NCBI GenBank assembly: GCA_038277395.1
Contig: CM076193.1
Coordinates: forward strand, 72,496,252 to 72,560,251
Source of the DNA: Dryocosmus kuriphilus
Lineage: Eukaryota > Arthropoda > Insecta > Hymenoptera > Cynipidae
Reading direction: 5' to 3'
DNA: 64,000 nt
Shown in pieces: positions 30,919-43,708 of this stretch (the stretch's first letter is position 1; each line of letters starts with the position of its first letter). Below the pieces are notes generated by a model, which did no database searches, was not told the origin of the DNA, and saw only the letters and a list, made by a program, of their open reading frames with translations. Both the position numbers and the translations under genes were made by a program.

Positions 30919-31620
30919 TTACTGATTTTGCATTTGAAGCTTCGTATAAAAGCTTAGAAGATCCTTGTCAGTAATCAAGTTTTTAGAAGCGTTTCTAACT
31001 GACAAAGAAAATTGCTTTTCACGAGATGTATCTGACGTTTCATCTGCAGTGATTGCGAAGAACTCTGCGCCCCTAATTTTTGTCAGTATTCTTAAAAGAG
31101 CTTCCCGAGACAGCGTTTGCAACATTTCATCTACAATATCATGATGAAGCCATTGCTTGTTGTGTCTACTCTGCAGCAGCAACTACTCATTCAGTTTTGG
31201 AATATCTTCTGCTCGTGTTTTCAGGAACTTAATAAAGTTTGAATTCTCATCACATTGAGCTGAATGCAAAACCAGACCTTGAAGTGGAAGAAAAGTTGCT
31301 GTAATAAAAATTGTATCCAACACGATGAGAGCGTTATGTATTTCTTGATCCTTCGCTGTTGAAATTCTTGCACAAACACTGGGCTTTTATAGATTTAAAA
31401 GGCCAGCACTAGCAGCAATATGAAAAGTGTTTCTCTCATGGCTAGCAAAGCGCGCATCTGCGTTTTTCCAGCATTCGAATCCCATGTTTACAAAAGCTTT
31501 TCGTGAATTTTCGCTTCTACTATCCTTAGGCAAAGGTAGTTTTTTATGAAAAGCTTCGCAACATGTAGAGGAGGCACCTTTTCCTTCTGAATTAAGAATC
31601 AAACAATGATATGTCTCTTT
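30919..31620 (-). pseudogene. hAT-type transposase / ZMYM1-like relic
   Basis: Minus strand, three pieces in sequence. The first is a TTF-type zinc-finger-like part (GFECWKNADARFASHERNTFH, near 31400-31500). A stretch in another frame follows (about 31190-31390), then ITADETSDTSREKQFSLSVR (near 31000-31050), a signature of the hAT-like family that includes ZMYM1 and PRKRIR-like proteins. A stop near 31184 and frameshifts break it; the catalytic C-terminal part is missing. Confidence 0.8.
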
Positions 31621-31881
31621 CCACGTACTAAAGACCTAGGGAACGTTGACCTTAAGGGAAATAAATATTTTAGTTCTCTTCAAAAGGATAAAAAGAATTC
31701 TTAGACTAATAAAACTCCATTTTTAATTAAATTCTTATTTAGAAAACAAATTGTAAACCCATAATAATAACTTCAAATCCAATTTTCGATTGCATCATCA
31801 AATTCTATTCGAATTTCGGAAAAATGACCTGACTCGTGCCCTTGCTTTTTCAATGTAGAAGTTACATACACGGTCTTATAC

Positions 31882-33599
31882 TTGGCTGATGGCACGTTTC
31901 TCGCATGGTCCGCCCAATTACTAAGATTTTTGGCACTGAATTCTCTAGTCTCTCAGCGACCTTCTATTATTATCGCTAAATTTAAAGAAAAAAAAAAAAC
32001 ATGTGTTAGTCTTATTGAGCAATGTAAGAAGAAGCGGGATTTCACTACTGGCCTAATTGGATGGTCAGAGAGTGATAATCATATCCTGTACATACGGGAA
32101 GCTCTCACCCAATATCACAGGCAAATTTACAACGGAGAGCTTGAGCTGAGAAGAAACAGAAAAATCAAATACCTATGGATCAGTGGTGGTAAGATATTTT
32201 GTCACAAAGAGCATGGCTCAAGGGGAGTTACACTTACAAAACTATCAGATCTCGACTTTCTACGATATCATTTGTGGTGCTCACTGCTGCACTTCTCCAG
32301 CGTGAGTCAACTGGAGTCACCGAATATCCCTTTCATTTATATTATTTTGTAGCACTTAAGGTAGCATTCTATTAATATATTACTTTATTTACTCACGTAT
32401 TTTTTTCACACTTATTGAGGCTTTTTTCTATTATAGTGGGAGATATTTGTGTAACTTGAGTTATTATGGAATCTTTCTGACTTGTATATTATATAGATTT
32501 TTTTATTTGAAATGTGATTATGTATCTTGGACTGGGACTGTGATGGCCCATTATCACGGTTGGTATTCGGGGATACGTGGCCAGCTTCTTGCTTTTGTAT
32601 AGTTTTTCCGTGAAATATCTCTTTCAGTTTCACATGGACACACTAAGCATTTCACATGTTAATGCCCAGTCTCTCTTGGCTCATTTTCTAGAAGTCAGGC
32701 ATTTCTTCAGGGCATGCTCGTATCACAACATAGCCTTTTCTGAAACCTGGCTAACACCCAATCTTTCTTCTAGTTCTGTAGCAGTTAGTATATTCTATTT
32801 CGGAGAAACAGAGACGAGCGTAGGGGTGGTGGAGTCTGTATCTTTCTGCACAATGGCCTTATAGTGAGTCAGTTGTGAGTGTGAATTCCTTAGCTGCTCC
32901 TCCTAAAAACTGAGTTTCTTTTTGTTGATGTTATGTCACCCTAGGAGAGTATTTTAGTGGGAATAGTTTTCAAACCTCCGAATGCCGCCTTCGGCAATGA
33001 GTGGCAATCTGTTTAACTTTAACTACTAACTTTAATATTATTATTAACATATCACTGGTAATTTTAATACTAACTTGAACTGTACTTCGAATCAAACAAA
33101 ATATTTAACCTCTCTAGTTGACTCTTCGGGGCTCTCCTTGGTTCCACATGAATAAACTTTTCAAACTGGGCATTCCATTACTCGCACTGATTTAATGATT
33201 AATTATTATCGGCGAATTCAGAAAGTAGTTTCTTACGCACAACACGCTATACCGTTTCTTTCTATGTATGACTTGATTAACATTACTTATCAATTTTCTA
33301 ATAATCCAAACTTGAAACACATCCAAACTTTGAAACGTAATCTCACTAAAATCGATAGACATAAATTCCACGATCATCATATGACATTCGAGTTGGAAAA
33401 AACCTTACTAGATCCAATCGTAAATAGCAAGATCGATACTTTTACTAACTACTTAACTTCCGCGTTAATTCAGTATGCTCCGCTACATGTGCCCACACAT
33501 TTCGAAAAAGCTGCCCCCTGGATAATACCTGAAATTGAAAAATTAATGAGGGAACATGATTGCAAACGTCGCTTCGGTAAAAGAACAAAAATAGTATGA
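31882..33599 (+). pseudogene. Degraded LINE: ORF1 C-terminus, endonuclease start and EN-RT linker
   Basis: 31882-32352 carries the C-terminal nucleic-acid-binding region of LINE ORF1 (KKKRDFTTGLIG, IREALTQYHRQIY, IKYLWISGGKIFC). 32640-32800 has the start of an AP endonuclease (SISHVNAQSL, FSETWLTPNL). 33195-33599 has the region between endonuclease and RT (FHDHHMTFELEK, PWIIPEIEKLMREHD). It has stops and frameshifts and lacks RT. The family resembles the jockey/CR1-type LINE at 49.2-50.3 kb. Confidence 0.75.
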
Positions 33600-33639
33600 C
33601 ACTAGCTCAATTTCGAAAACTTAGGTAACTTAGGCAAGA

Positions 33640-34560
33640 AATGGCCCGGCCGTCGACATAACATTGGCTTGTACAAGTCATCATGATGCACCCGACGGTC
33701 GGCCAAACCCTGGCCCAAATATGGGCCGACCGTCGGATCTAATCTGTTTTATTGTTTTAAAAAGACCGTGAAAGTACGGTCGGCCCGACTCTGGGCGACG
33801 GTTATCCCGACTGTCGGCGTAATATTATTTGATCAAGTAACCTTACTGCGCCGGACCGTCGGCTCAACTCTATCCTACGGTTGGGCCGATAGTCAGGTAT
33901 ACTCTGTCGAATTGATTTAAAATGATCACAATAGTAAGGGCGCGTGTCCGCTAGGTAGGTGGCCGTGAAATTGAGCCACAAGTGAAATAAATCTTCGGGT
34001 CTATAAGCAGAGGATTAGCAGACGGCTTTGCCAAGAAGGTACCGAGCTACCGTCCTGTCGCGTCGGCTTGCTAGTTGAGCCGAACATTGATTTATTAAGT
34101 TGCATCAATTTTTAATGCCGATATTTCCCCAAATTTGAAAACCAGTGGTGTGCCAACTTCGGTCCCATGGTGTGATGAACCTTTTTAACCATTATCGGGC
34201 CAGCTGTGAAAATAGATGGGCTGGCGTTATCATTACGATAGTTGTGCAGACCATTGGTTTCCAACGGCGGCCCAACCTTTGGTTGCCAAGGATGGCCCGA
34301 CGCTTCGTGCCGATGTTGATCAACCTTTGAAAACGTAGGTTGGCACCACATTGTTTCCCAAGGTTCGGCCTGCTTTATTTTCATAGATGATCCATCTTTG
34401 GGATCAAATGTCGAGCCGACGTTGAGAGGTCAAAGGCGGTTGACCGTTATCATTTAGCTGGTTGGCTCGACCAGTGGCGCACAAAATTGGACCAAACGTC
34501 CGACGGTTGGCCCAACCGTGGGCCGGCGGTCAATTCGCACCTGGGTATATATTCAAAACA
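33640..34560. repeat. GC-richer block of GGCCGACCGTCGG-type words
   Basis: Multiple imperfect copies of GGCCGACCGTCGG, CGACGGTCGGCC, CCCAACCGTGGGCCG and GGCCCGACG within an otherwise AT-rich area, with no fixed period. Many words are their own near reverse complement, so the block can fold extensively. No coding sequence. Confidence 0.7.
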
Positions 34561-35319
34561 GCGTCCGTATACGAAAAACTGCCGAGTAATAACGTCCTCT
34601 GTTCGATAAAAAACTTATAATAATAGGACTGCCAATGAAATTCACCACCAATTTTGCATATACAGACGGTTTAGCAAAAAGAAATTTGACATCTCCTAAA
34701 ATCTACCACCATCTTTAAAGTTAAATGGTATTCTATCGGATTTGACGATGCAAAGTTTCCGATGGAAAACTTCCAACGGAAAATTCTAAACAGAGATGGA
34801 TATATTGAATACATGACGTGATTTGCATTGTCTTTTATATTAATTTACAATGTATTCTACACGGAAAGATTTTAATTAGTTACGACGGATAAAGGGTGGG
34901 GGATCTACGCAAAGTATTTAATTTAAGTTTTCTATGTGAAACACGTTGCGTTACGCGGAGGATGGCGTCCCATGGTAGCGTCAAAACAGGGTGCAAAACG
35001 CAAAACGTCAAATTACTCCACATACCAGCCAATTTATATTCTCCTAGTAATCCACAGAGAAACTCTCGTTGGTTGAAGTGTGCAATGAGTTGATGTTTTG
35101 CGCTTTACGCCAAGTGTGATGTTTCATCGGGACACCACCCTTAGGGTATTCAAATTCAACATGAATTTTTTACGACGTCATTTTGTCTTGGATGAAAACA
35201 AACATACCTCTTGCCTTTGTCTTGTACACTTATGAAGACAAAGATAGAGATACGTTCTTTTCATCCAAAACTAATCTCCCTGACTAAATGACGTCAACTT
35301 GGATTTTTCAGAACCAGTG
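34560..35319. other. No gene recognised
   Basis: AT-rich. Near 35168-35295 the words TGACGTCATTT/AAATGACGTCA and ATGAAAACAAA flank a short fold-back. Confidence 0.45.
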
Positions 35320-36260
35320 AACCAATAGGATAGAAAGAGAGAGTTACCTTCGATCGCTTTAAAACGATCCCACATCTCTGCTTACATTTTCCGATAGAAG
35401 GAGAGATTCGATCGTTTAAATGTGTCAGTGTCCAGCTGCAAGGGTGAGATTTCGATGCCTCTGGCCTAGTCGATCAAATCTCTCCTTCTCTCGAATGTGA
35501 TAGACAGAGATGTTTGATCATTTTTAAATAAGCGCCTGCAACTTTCTCTTTCTTTCAATTGATTCTAGAAACCGAGCACAAATCGCTTGAGTCGATAAAG
35601 GTGGACCTGCAGTGGAACTCTCAGGCAGTTTCGAAAATCGAGCGGACCTCTTTCTCTAACGTATGGAGGTAGAAAGAGAGATCCGTTCAATTTTCGATCT
35701 AGAAACATCCCCGGAGTCCCACCACTGATTGTTCGAAAGGTCGGACCTCTTTTTCTTGAACGAATAGGATGGAAAAAGAGAGTTACTTTCGATCGGTTTA
35801 AAACTATCGAACATCTCTGTCTACCTCATCCGATATAAGGAGAGATTTGATCGTTTAAATATATTAGCATTCAGCTGCAAGCGTAGAATTCCGATGCCTC
35901 TGGCCTAGTCGATCGAATCTCTCCTTCTATCGAATGTGGTAGACAGAGATGTGTGATCGTTTTGAAATGACGGCCTGCAACTTTCTCTTTAATTCTATGG
36001 ATTTTAGAGAGAGAGGTCCAATCGCTTGATTCGATAAGACCGGACCTGCAGCGGGACTCTGAAGTTAGACAAAAATGTTCAATAATCATGAAACGATCAA
36101 CTACAGCTCGCTCTTTGCAACTCATGGATCAGCAGAAGAGAAGCGACAGTCGATAATCATGAAGTCCCGCCTTGTCAATTACCGACTATCGACCCTCTCT
36201 TGCTGGCTCATAAGATAGAAGGAGAGAGTTGCAGTCTATCGCTACAAAATTATCGAACAT
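35320..36260. repeat. Cluster of long hairpins, partly in tandem
   Basis: Two copies of a ~245-bp unit (about 35328-35572 and 35766-36012) are each internally palindromic. In the first, GATAGAAGGAGAGATTCGATCG and its surroundings pair with CGATCAAATCTCTCCTTCTC. Further hairpins lie at about 35610-35727 (CAGTGG...ARTTTCG...CGAAAATCGA with its reverse complement) and at about 36050-36170. The arms repeat GAGAGAGTTACYTTCGATCG words. No ORF. Confidence 0.75.
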
Positions 36261-36829
36261 AATTGTTTAATGTATTATTTTTTAATCCATAAATTGTTGA
36301 ATAAAGAAGTATAGCGGCCTATTTGGGTTTTTTTTTTTGTTTATTAATAAAATCACTTTGCCAACATGTTTCCACTTATGTCTCAGTCTTAATCATGGCC
36401 CTGGTTTCTATAAGAGGTTATAAAAAATATTAAAGTTAAAATCAAACATTAATTATATGATGAGAGATGTGTTAGCCTTACCATTATTCGAAGAGAAACA
36501 AACTTCTTAGTCAAAACATAGTGTATGTCTATAAAATGTGCAGAATTCTGTTGCCGAATTTTAACCTATAAAAGATGTTGATTGTGTGTTTTGTAAAAAA
36601 ATATTGTAATTATATGTTTTTCGTGATCAAAGTTGGAATATAAATTGCTTGTGGTACTTGCATTAGTGCTTTCATATTACTAAAACTGTTAATGATTTAA
36701 AAGGCTTTTAAAAACAAAATAAAGTTTGGAGCCATAATGCAGGCGTGAAGGAAAATCTGTGACTGAAATTTTAGGTTAAGTTTGTGTAATATGTATATAT
36801 GTGGTAGCCCGGGAAAACTATAGAAATTT
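36261..36829. other. No gene recognised
   Basis: AT-rich, probably the non-coding 3' end of the adjacent minus-strand Penelope-like element. Confidence 0.4.
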
Positions 36830-37811
36830 AAAAAGAAAGTCAGGAAAGAGTTTTGCTTTCCATAATTAATTAAGGAATGTGAATTTGTGCAATCAAGTTA
36901 TTGTAAATATTACTAAGACCTTGGATATCAGTTCTAAAATTAATAGAATTTTTACCATACTGTATGTGAATCATTTCTAAAAAATTAATCTTTTATTTAG
37001 GTTCGGTTCAACCTCATGGATGTGAACATTTTTAAGATCGAAATCAAAATTATGTGCGAAGTTATGAGCGTGTTTAGCAATAGCAGTATTTGTCAATAGA
37101 TACGCAATTACATTTGTTTTCTTTCTTGGCTTTATCTTTAGTGCTTCTTAAGCAGGTTTTTTCAAGATCGTTATCAATAGAAACTATTAGTTGTATTTTG
37201 TTTGTTGAAGATTCTAAAAAGGCAGTCATCAAAGTTTTGAATATATGGTAGTACAATTATTTTTTAAATTTCGGAGACATCATTTGTTTTTTTTTGGGGG
37301 TTTTATGTATCTTTAGAGGTTAATGATTTATAGCTTTCGTCGATTTTGCTTTTTAAAAAATTTAATGGATAACCAATTTTAAGTAACGTACTTTTAATAA
37401 AATTTAGATTGTCTTTATGTTATCTAATATCAGATAATTTTATTGCTCTATCGACGAGACCATAATTTACACTTATTTTGTGCCGAATTGAATGACAAGA
37501 ACTGTAGTTTAAAAATGTGCCAGATCATATGGGTTTAAGGTACCAGTTTGTAATAACTTTATTATTTTCTATTGTACATAAGTGATAAATCTAGGAAGTT
37601 AATTTTATCATTCCTTGCCATTTCCGTAGTAAATTTTAGTTTATCGTTCGCACAGTTGAATTTTTTAAGAATTTCATAAGCTTTACCTTTAGGAAGACAC
37701 ATTTATATATTATCGATGTAACGAAAATAAAATATTATTGGCAAGTCAATAGAGTTTAGAATTTTATCTCCGATATTTTCCATAACTATATTAGCAGCAG
37801 CTGCTGAATCT
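36830..37811 (-). pseudogene. Penelope-like element fragment (RT C-terminus and GIY-YIG remnant)
   Basis: The minus strand reads through the RT palm motif as FYFRYIDNI (RYVDD is usual, so the second Asp is Asn). KFTTEMARNDKINFLDL and NWYLKPIWSG..LNYSSCH follow, and LKIGYPLNFL near 37380. It ends with a GIY-YIG-domain remnant (NTAIAKHAHNF, near 37070). It is 5'-truncated abruptly at about 37811, where the GAGAGGTTTGATCGAAT word of the hairpin cluster begins. Stops and frameshifts are frequent. Confidence 0.75.
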
Positions 37812-38580
37812 TATGACAGAAAGAGAGGTTTGATCGAATAGAATAGAGGCATCGAAATCCCTCTGTAGTTTCTATCATTCCTAAGAACTATTTATTTGCT
37901 GAAATTGCAGACATGCACGTTAGAGCTCATTTTTGCACGTATGCACCTAGAGATGAGACTGACATTATCCTGACCGTCATTACCCGTCATTTAGCAGAAT
38001 GAGGTGGAAACTCAAGGATCGGCGCAGATGTCGCCCTTGTTTTAGGTCTGCAAGACGCACGTTTTCTATCATTTTCTGTTATTCATGGTGACCAACTTTT
38101 TGCTCAAATTTAGGGCATGCGCAATATAGCTTATTTGTCTACGCATTCGTGAACTTTGTCCAATCTTCATCTCTATGAATAATAGAAAATTATAGAAAAC
38201 TTTTCATTTGTGGCGCCAAAAAGAGTGCCGACATCTGCGCCGAGCTTTGAGCGTACAGCCTCATTTGGCTGCCTCGTATCCGTTATTTTCGAAGTCATTT
38301 ACCGGTCATAGACCAACCAAGCATCATTAACGTAAATGCCGGTAAAACTGGTAAATTTATTCGTCAGGCGGCGGTTAAGGCCCCACGTCTACATACACTA
38401 AATCTGTCCAATCCTGGTCGTGGTGAATAATCGAAAATGATTGAAAATGTGCACCTCTGTCCTGCGACGCCCGAAGAAGTGTCGGCATCTGCTCTGGGGT
38501 TTGGGTATCGAACCTAAATCCGATTCAGGATACTGTATCTGACACCTGTATAAGTATGTGGTGCCACCAAAAATCCAATT

Positions 38581-38611
<31 letters not shown>

Positions 38612-39000
38612 TGACGTCCAATTTACTCCAACAGAATTTTTTGTAGCACCGAATACGGCGTTATTGGGTGTAACAGGTACATTTTTTTTTCTGCTCACTA
38701 ACTGTACTAGGCAGTTATTTTTACAGTCGATTACCACACTATAGTCGATCTGCGATTACTCAGTTTCATGAAGTAATATAATGTCGAAAATATGGATTGT
38801 ATCTGTGCGATAATGACGTTTGGTTGTCATGTGCATGGTGTGGCGGTTTTGGAGTGATTTTAGAGAAAATGAACACAAGCTCGGTAAAAAAGAAATGATA
38901 TAATTGAAAATAAGGTAAGGCTAAAACGTCTTAAACAAGTAAGTGGGAGTAAAAAGTGTTAAATAAGAGTGCAATTTAGGAAAATAGTAAAGTGAGGTTA
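37812..39000. other. No gene recognised; inverted repeat at 38.02-38.26 kb and a GA microsatellite
   Basis: GGCGCAGATGTCG...TTTTCTATCATTTTCTGTTATTCAT (about 38022-38092) is the imperfect reverse complement of about 38172-38255, and a third diverged copy lies at about 38405-38500. A pure GA repeat is at about 38585-38608. Confidence 0.65.
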
Positions 39001-39063
39001 GGCTTATAACGTGGGTGATAGTGCAAAGAGGAGGGATTAATAAAGCGGCTAATTGCGATCTGC

Positions 39064-40343
39064 GTGGAGGGGAAGAGGGTAAAGATAAAATATAAGGAGA
39101 ATTTATTTAATTATAGTAAAACGGTGAAAGGAGTTATGAGGAGAAATATCACAGAGTCGCCATGTGTGAGGGTAGATGTGAACGAATGTAGAAGCAGGGA
39201 AGTAATTTATCGACAGAGGAAAGTGAGAGTTCGGTGGAAGAGAAAGTTGAAAGAGAGTCCGATGCAGAAGTAAAGTTTTTCACGCCCAAGCAGAAAATTA
39301 AAGCTACAGAGGTAAAAAAGAGATGGGAAGATAGGCCGGCGGGAAGAAAACTAGGTTGGGAAAACGTTAGTAGATCAAGGGAGAGGTTACATAGCGAAGG
39401 TGATTTAGAGACGATTTCAGTGCTGAGCAAAAGAAAAAGAGATTTAAACAAAAGTTTGGATAGATTTTTTGTAGCCACCCCTGGTTAAGAAAAGCATGAT
39501 ACTGAGCTCGGTGGTAAATAAAGGGCAAAAATAAGATCTAAGGGATCATTCAATGAAGGAAGGGGAAGATGAGAGAAAAAAGGAACAAAAACAGGTAGAA
39601 TTACTAGATATGATGAAGGAAATGAGAGATGAATTAAGGGAGATAAAGGAGGGCCAGAAGAGGATGGTAGTCATCGAAAGGGAAACGACAGAAGCAAATC
39701 AAGGGGTGGAATTAATTAGAGAAGCGTTGAAGAAAAGGGATGACAAATGGGAAAAAGTGACAAAAAGGATTAAGGAAAGAATAGAAACTCCACAGAAGTA
39801 GACAGAAAATATGAAAGAGGGTAAATTTAAAAACGAGCAGTCATAGCGAGGTTAGAAAGACAGATAAGACAGTGGAAAGAAAAAGGGATAGGATAGGTTT
39901 GGGTAGAACTGGAGGAAGGAGGGGAACAAGAGGGGAGAATTCTGCGAGACGAGATCTTAAGAAAGAAAACTGAGATAATGGAAAGGAAAATTGATTCTGC
40001 ACAAGTATGGAGTTTCGAAGGAATAGGAAAGAAAGTAAGTGGGATGAAAAGGGAATTTGAAAAAAAGGAAAGATAGGACAGGAGAAATAACCTCACAATT
40101 GCAGGCATAATGACACAGAAAGGAAATGAAAAGCAAAAAGGAGAGGAACTTTTAGAGAAGGAGTTCGGGGCAGGAGGGAAAATTAAGAATGTGAAACGAC
40201 AGGGTACAATCGGTAAAGGGGTCGTAGTAGTGGAGATGGTGTTATGGGAGACGAAACAAGGAGTTATGAAGAACAAGAGTAGGCCAGGTACAAGGAAAGC
40301 GTACTTAGATCATGACCTAAAATACAAAGAAAGAGAGATATAG
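39064..40343 (+). pseudogene. LINE ORF1 remnant
   Basis: Fragments in successive frames: a basic N-terminus (39064-39273 and 39234-39488), a predicted coiled coil (39553-39801, MMKEMRDELREIKEGQKRM), and a C-terminal RNA-binding-type region at about 40085-40343 (NNLTIAGIMTQKGNEKQ, GEELLEKEFGAGGKIKN, KAYLDHDLKYKERE). The order matches LINE ORF1 proteins, which coat the element RNA. Broken by several frameshifts and stops. Confidence 0.7.
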
Positions 40344-40593
40344 AGGAAGATAAGAGATATATCTAAAGAAGAAAAGAATAAAGGAAGGACAACTAGGATA
40401 GAGTACCAAAAGATCTGTATATAAGGGGAGTAATATAGATGGAATGAAAAGAATGAAATACTACAGATGCAGATAGACGACGTTTTTTATAGTAAGAAAG
40501 ATGTTGAGAGACGGAAGAAATAAAGGCAAGGGTCAAAGGAAGAAAAAGAGAAGAAAGAACATGAAAGGGGGACAAGAAAATGAAAAAGAGGTT

Positions 40594-41083
40594 TAGGTAG
40601 TCTTTTGGAATGTAGGAGGAATAATGAAAAAGGATAGAGAGTTCTGGAAATATATCGAAACACGTGATATAGTAAGGTGGACGGAAACGTGAGTTGAAGG
40701 AAAGGACGGGAAAAAGGCAAAAAGTATATTACCGGATGGTCTAATATGGAAACTACAAGGGGCTGTAAGAAAAAATGTCAAGATTAGGGCCAGTGGAGGC
40801 ATAGTAATGGGAGTTAAGGAAAGCTTTGAAGAAAAGGATGTAATAAAGATACTCGAGATGGTTTACAGGAGAGGACTGTAAAAATAAAAGGAAGGTGGCA
40901 TCGGATAGCGACAATTTATAACGGGAATAAAATGAAAAGGAAAATAAAAGAAATAGAGAGTTACATAAGAGAGAAGGAGGAAAAGATTATAATAATAGGG
41001 GGGGGGGGGGGGGGGGGGGATTGGAATGCAAGAATAGGAGAGAAAGGAAGTGCTTATGTAGATGGAGAGTATAAAAAGAGGAT
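40594..41083 (+). pseudogene. LINE ORF2 endonuclease domain, first part
   Basis: Contains FWNVGG, WTETW and a GGDWNARIG motif whose Gly codons have expanded into a G22 run (40998-41019). That destroys the frame locally. The domain stops at the Penelope-like insertion and resumes at 44230. Confidence 0.8.
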
Positions 41084-41199
41084 TAGTTATTATCCGAATA
41101 CTTATAATTGAAATATTCGTATTTCACACTAGTGTATATATGTATCGATATTATCATACCATTACGTGTCAAGGTATAAAGAAGAAATCTAGTCAATAT

Positions 41200-41255
41200 A
41201 CGTTTCGGCGGCCATGTGTGCCACCCTCTTCAGATTTCGTTTATTGTGTTCTCTA
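41200..41255 (-). other. Hammerhead-ribozyme-like motif, left end of the Penelope-like element
   Basis: On the minus strand CTGAAGA is followed by GGGTGGC, a loop (ACACATG), GCCGCC and GAAAC. Six base pairs can form helix II (GGUGGC with GCCGCC). GAAATCT upstream pairs perfectly with AGATTTC downstream as a candidate helix I. A cleavage-site UH at the expected place is not clear. Confidence 0.5.
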
Positions 41256-41862
41256 CAAATTTAATTATTGAACCTCAATATACATTCATTTGGACAGTAG
41301 AATTACAATATTGTATATAATTTTTGTAGGTACCTACAGATTAGATATTGAATATAAAAATACTTGGTTGTCTATCACTACTTACACTTTAAAGTTCATA
41401 TAAATTACAAATCAGTAAAATAAATTTTATAAAGTTCTTGTATATGTTATCAAGTTTCTCTGCATCTCTGTTATTTTATTTAAGGCGTTTGGAAATTCTT
41501 TTTTAATATGCATCATTTCTGCTATTAAACTTTTATTTAAGTTTTTTTCCCTGTGTTAATTATTAGGTTTTATTTTTTGTATAAAATTCGGATAATTATT
41601 TTCTTCAAGAGTATCAGTAATAAATTTCAAACTTTCAAATTTTCGTACGACAGGTATTCGGATAATAACTAATTGATTACATTGAAAATTAAAAATGCCG
41701 GAAGGATTCTACAAGACAATGGCTAATAAATATGGAAAATATTCATCGAATTTATTTACAAGTTGAATATCACTCATCATGAAGATCCTGCTAATTAGAA
41801 ATCAGCTACAATTTCTCACTGAATGTCGACGGTATGAAGTCCTTCCAAAACACATTTAGACA

Positions 41863-43708
41863 TTGAAACTCAAAGGATTTTCATGGCATTGTATAACTGG
41901 TAACAGAAAATTTAATTCACTGATAGAGAGCAATAAGAAAACAATTCTAAATATAGAAATAGAAGATACTAACATCAATTTGTGTTATCATTTAAATTTA
42001 ATAGAAAATTTAGGAGAACAAATGTATAATAATTTTCCACGAAATATTTGTGTTAGATTTTTTTCAAATGAATAATTATAGTATTAACAAACATTAATCA
42101 AAATTGATAAATAAATTCAAAAGTAAGTTTCACAATTTAATTAGAGACCAAAAACAAAATGAAGTAAATTTCTTGGAAAATAATAACAAAAAATGGTTTT
42201 TAAATCTGTCATCAAAGATAATGCCAGAAAATGTACAGATGATCTTAGGTCTAGGTGAAAAAATTGGCAAACCTTTAAGAAACAGGAAAAAAAATTCCAA
42301 TCTTAGAACTTATAAAAAATGTAGAAAATAAAATGTCTTTATTCAATAATGATAGCAATGTAGAATTCAGAATGGATTTTTTTCAAACGATACACAAATT
42401 GATGAATTCAAAAGCTCATAATAATGTATGGGAAAAAAATTTAGTCAAAAGAATAGACGAATGTAAACAATTTTTAAATAAGAATAAAGATGAGATTTTG
42501 ATTACGACAGCAGACAAAGGTCAAGTTACAGTTGTCATGGATAATAATGACTACAAAAGTAAAATGCTTGATTCATTAAATGATACAAATACTTACGTAA
42601 TTCTACCGAAAAATTCAATACATGAAATACTCAATGATTTACATGAAATGCTTAAGGTTTGGAAAAACAAGAAATACGTAGATCATGATTTATATAAATA
42701 TCTTAATTTTCAACAATACAATGGAATTCTTCCTAGATGTTATGGTTTGCCAAAAGTTCATAAAGAAAACTATCCTTTAAGACTTATTGTTTCGTCTATT
42801 GATAGTCCATTATACATATAATTTAGCAAATTGGTTAAAATGTATTCTAAAGACATTCTAAAACCTGCATCACATGTTAAGGATAGCAAAGATTTCGTTT
42901 TGCTTTTGATAATAAACTCTATGCACAAAAATATGGAACCCCGATGGGGTTACCATATCATAAACCTATATTTTCGGGACGCTATATCAATTATTTTTCT
43001 AACCATCCAAGAAAATTTAAAATTAGTATCATCTACAATTTAGTTGATAAAGTTTTACTTCTGTCAGATCGATGTTTCCATAAATAAAATTGGAAATTTA
43101 TTATGGATACTCTTAAAGAAAATAATTATCCGATAAAATTGACGCAGAAATATATTCAAAAATGTATTAATTTTACATGAAAAAGAAAACCTACCAATGA
43201 TAGTTTGAACAATGAAGAACTAATAGATAGAAGCAGAACAATTTGCTTACCTTTTATAGATGGTTTGAATGGTAAATTAGTTAGGATGTTAAAAAAATGT
43301 GACATCAATATAGTAGAGAAAATTAATGATAATTTAGCTGAAAATATCAAAACCGGCAAGGATAAGTTGGATAATGGTGAGGAGATAAATTTTGTATACA
43401 AAATTAAATGTTTTAATTGTAATAGATGTTACGTAGGAAAAACTAAGAGAAGTCTATCAAAAAAGATTAGAGAGCATAAAAATAATATTACACAAGATGA
43501 TCTGTCCGTTATTTCAGAACATAGAATCTTGATAGGTCATGCCATAGACTGGAATAAGGTTGAAGTTTTACGAAGGGAAAAAAATTCAAATAAAAGTTTA
43601 ATAGCAGAAATGATGCATATTAAAAAAGAATTTCCAAATGTGTTAAATAAAGTAACAGAGACAGAGAAACTTGATAACGTATACAAAAATTTTATAACAT
43701 TTATTTAA
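41863..43708 (+). pseudogene. Penelope-like reverse transcriptase with GIY-YIG endonuclease
   Basis: Pieces in shifting frames. An N-terminal region covers about 41863-42331. The RT start at about 42490-42820 has ITTADKGQVTVVMD, YGLPKVHKENYPLRLIVSS and SPLYI. GTPMG is readable near 42936 but is followed at once by the KPIFSGRYINYFSNHP region, so the palm segment with the catalytic YVDD is missing. 43205-43708 is an open C-terminal piece with the GIY-YIG nuclease (FVYKIKCFNCNRCYVGKTKR, SKKIREHKNN). The domain order is diagnostic of endonuclease-positive Penelope-like elements. Not functional. Confidence 0.88.

Noticed and set aside
39149..40276. Minus-strand Ser/Phe-rich frames opposite the LINE ORF1
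   Set aside because: Shadows of the purine-rich LINE coding strand.
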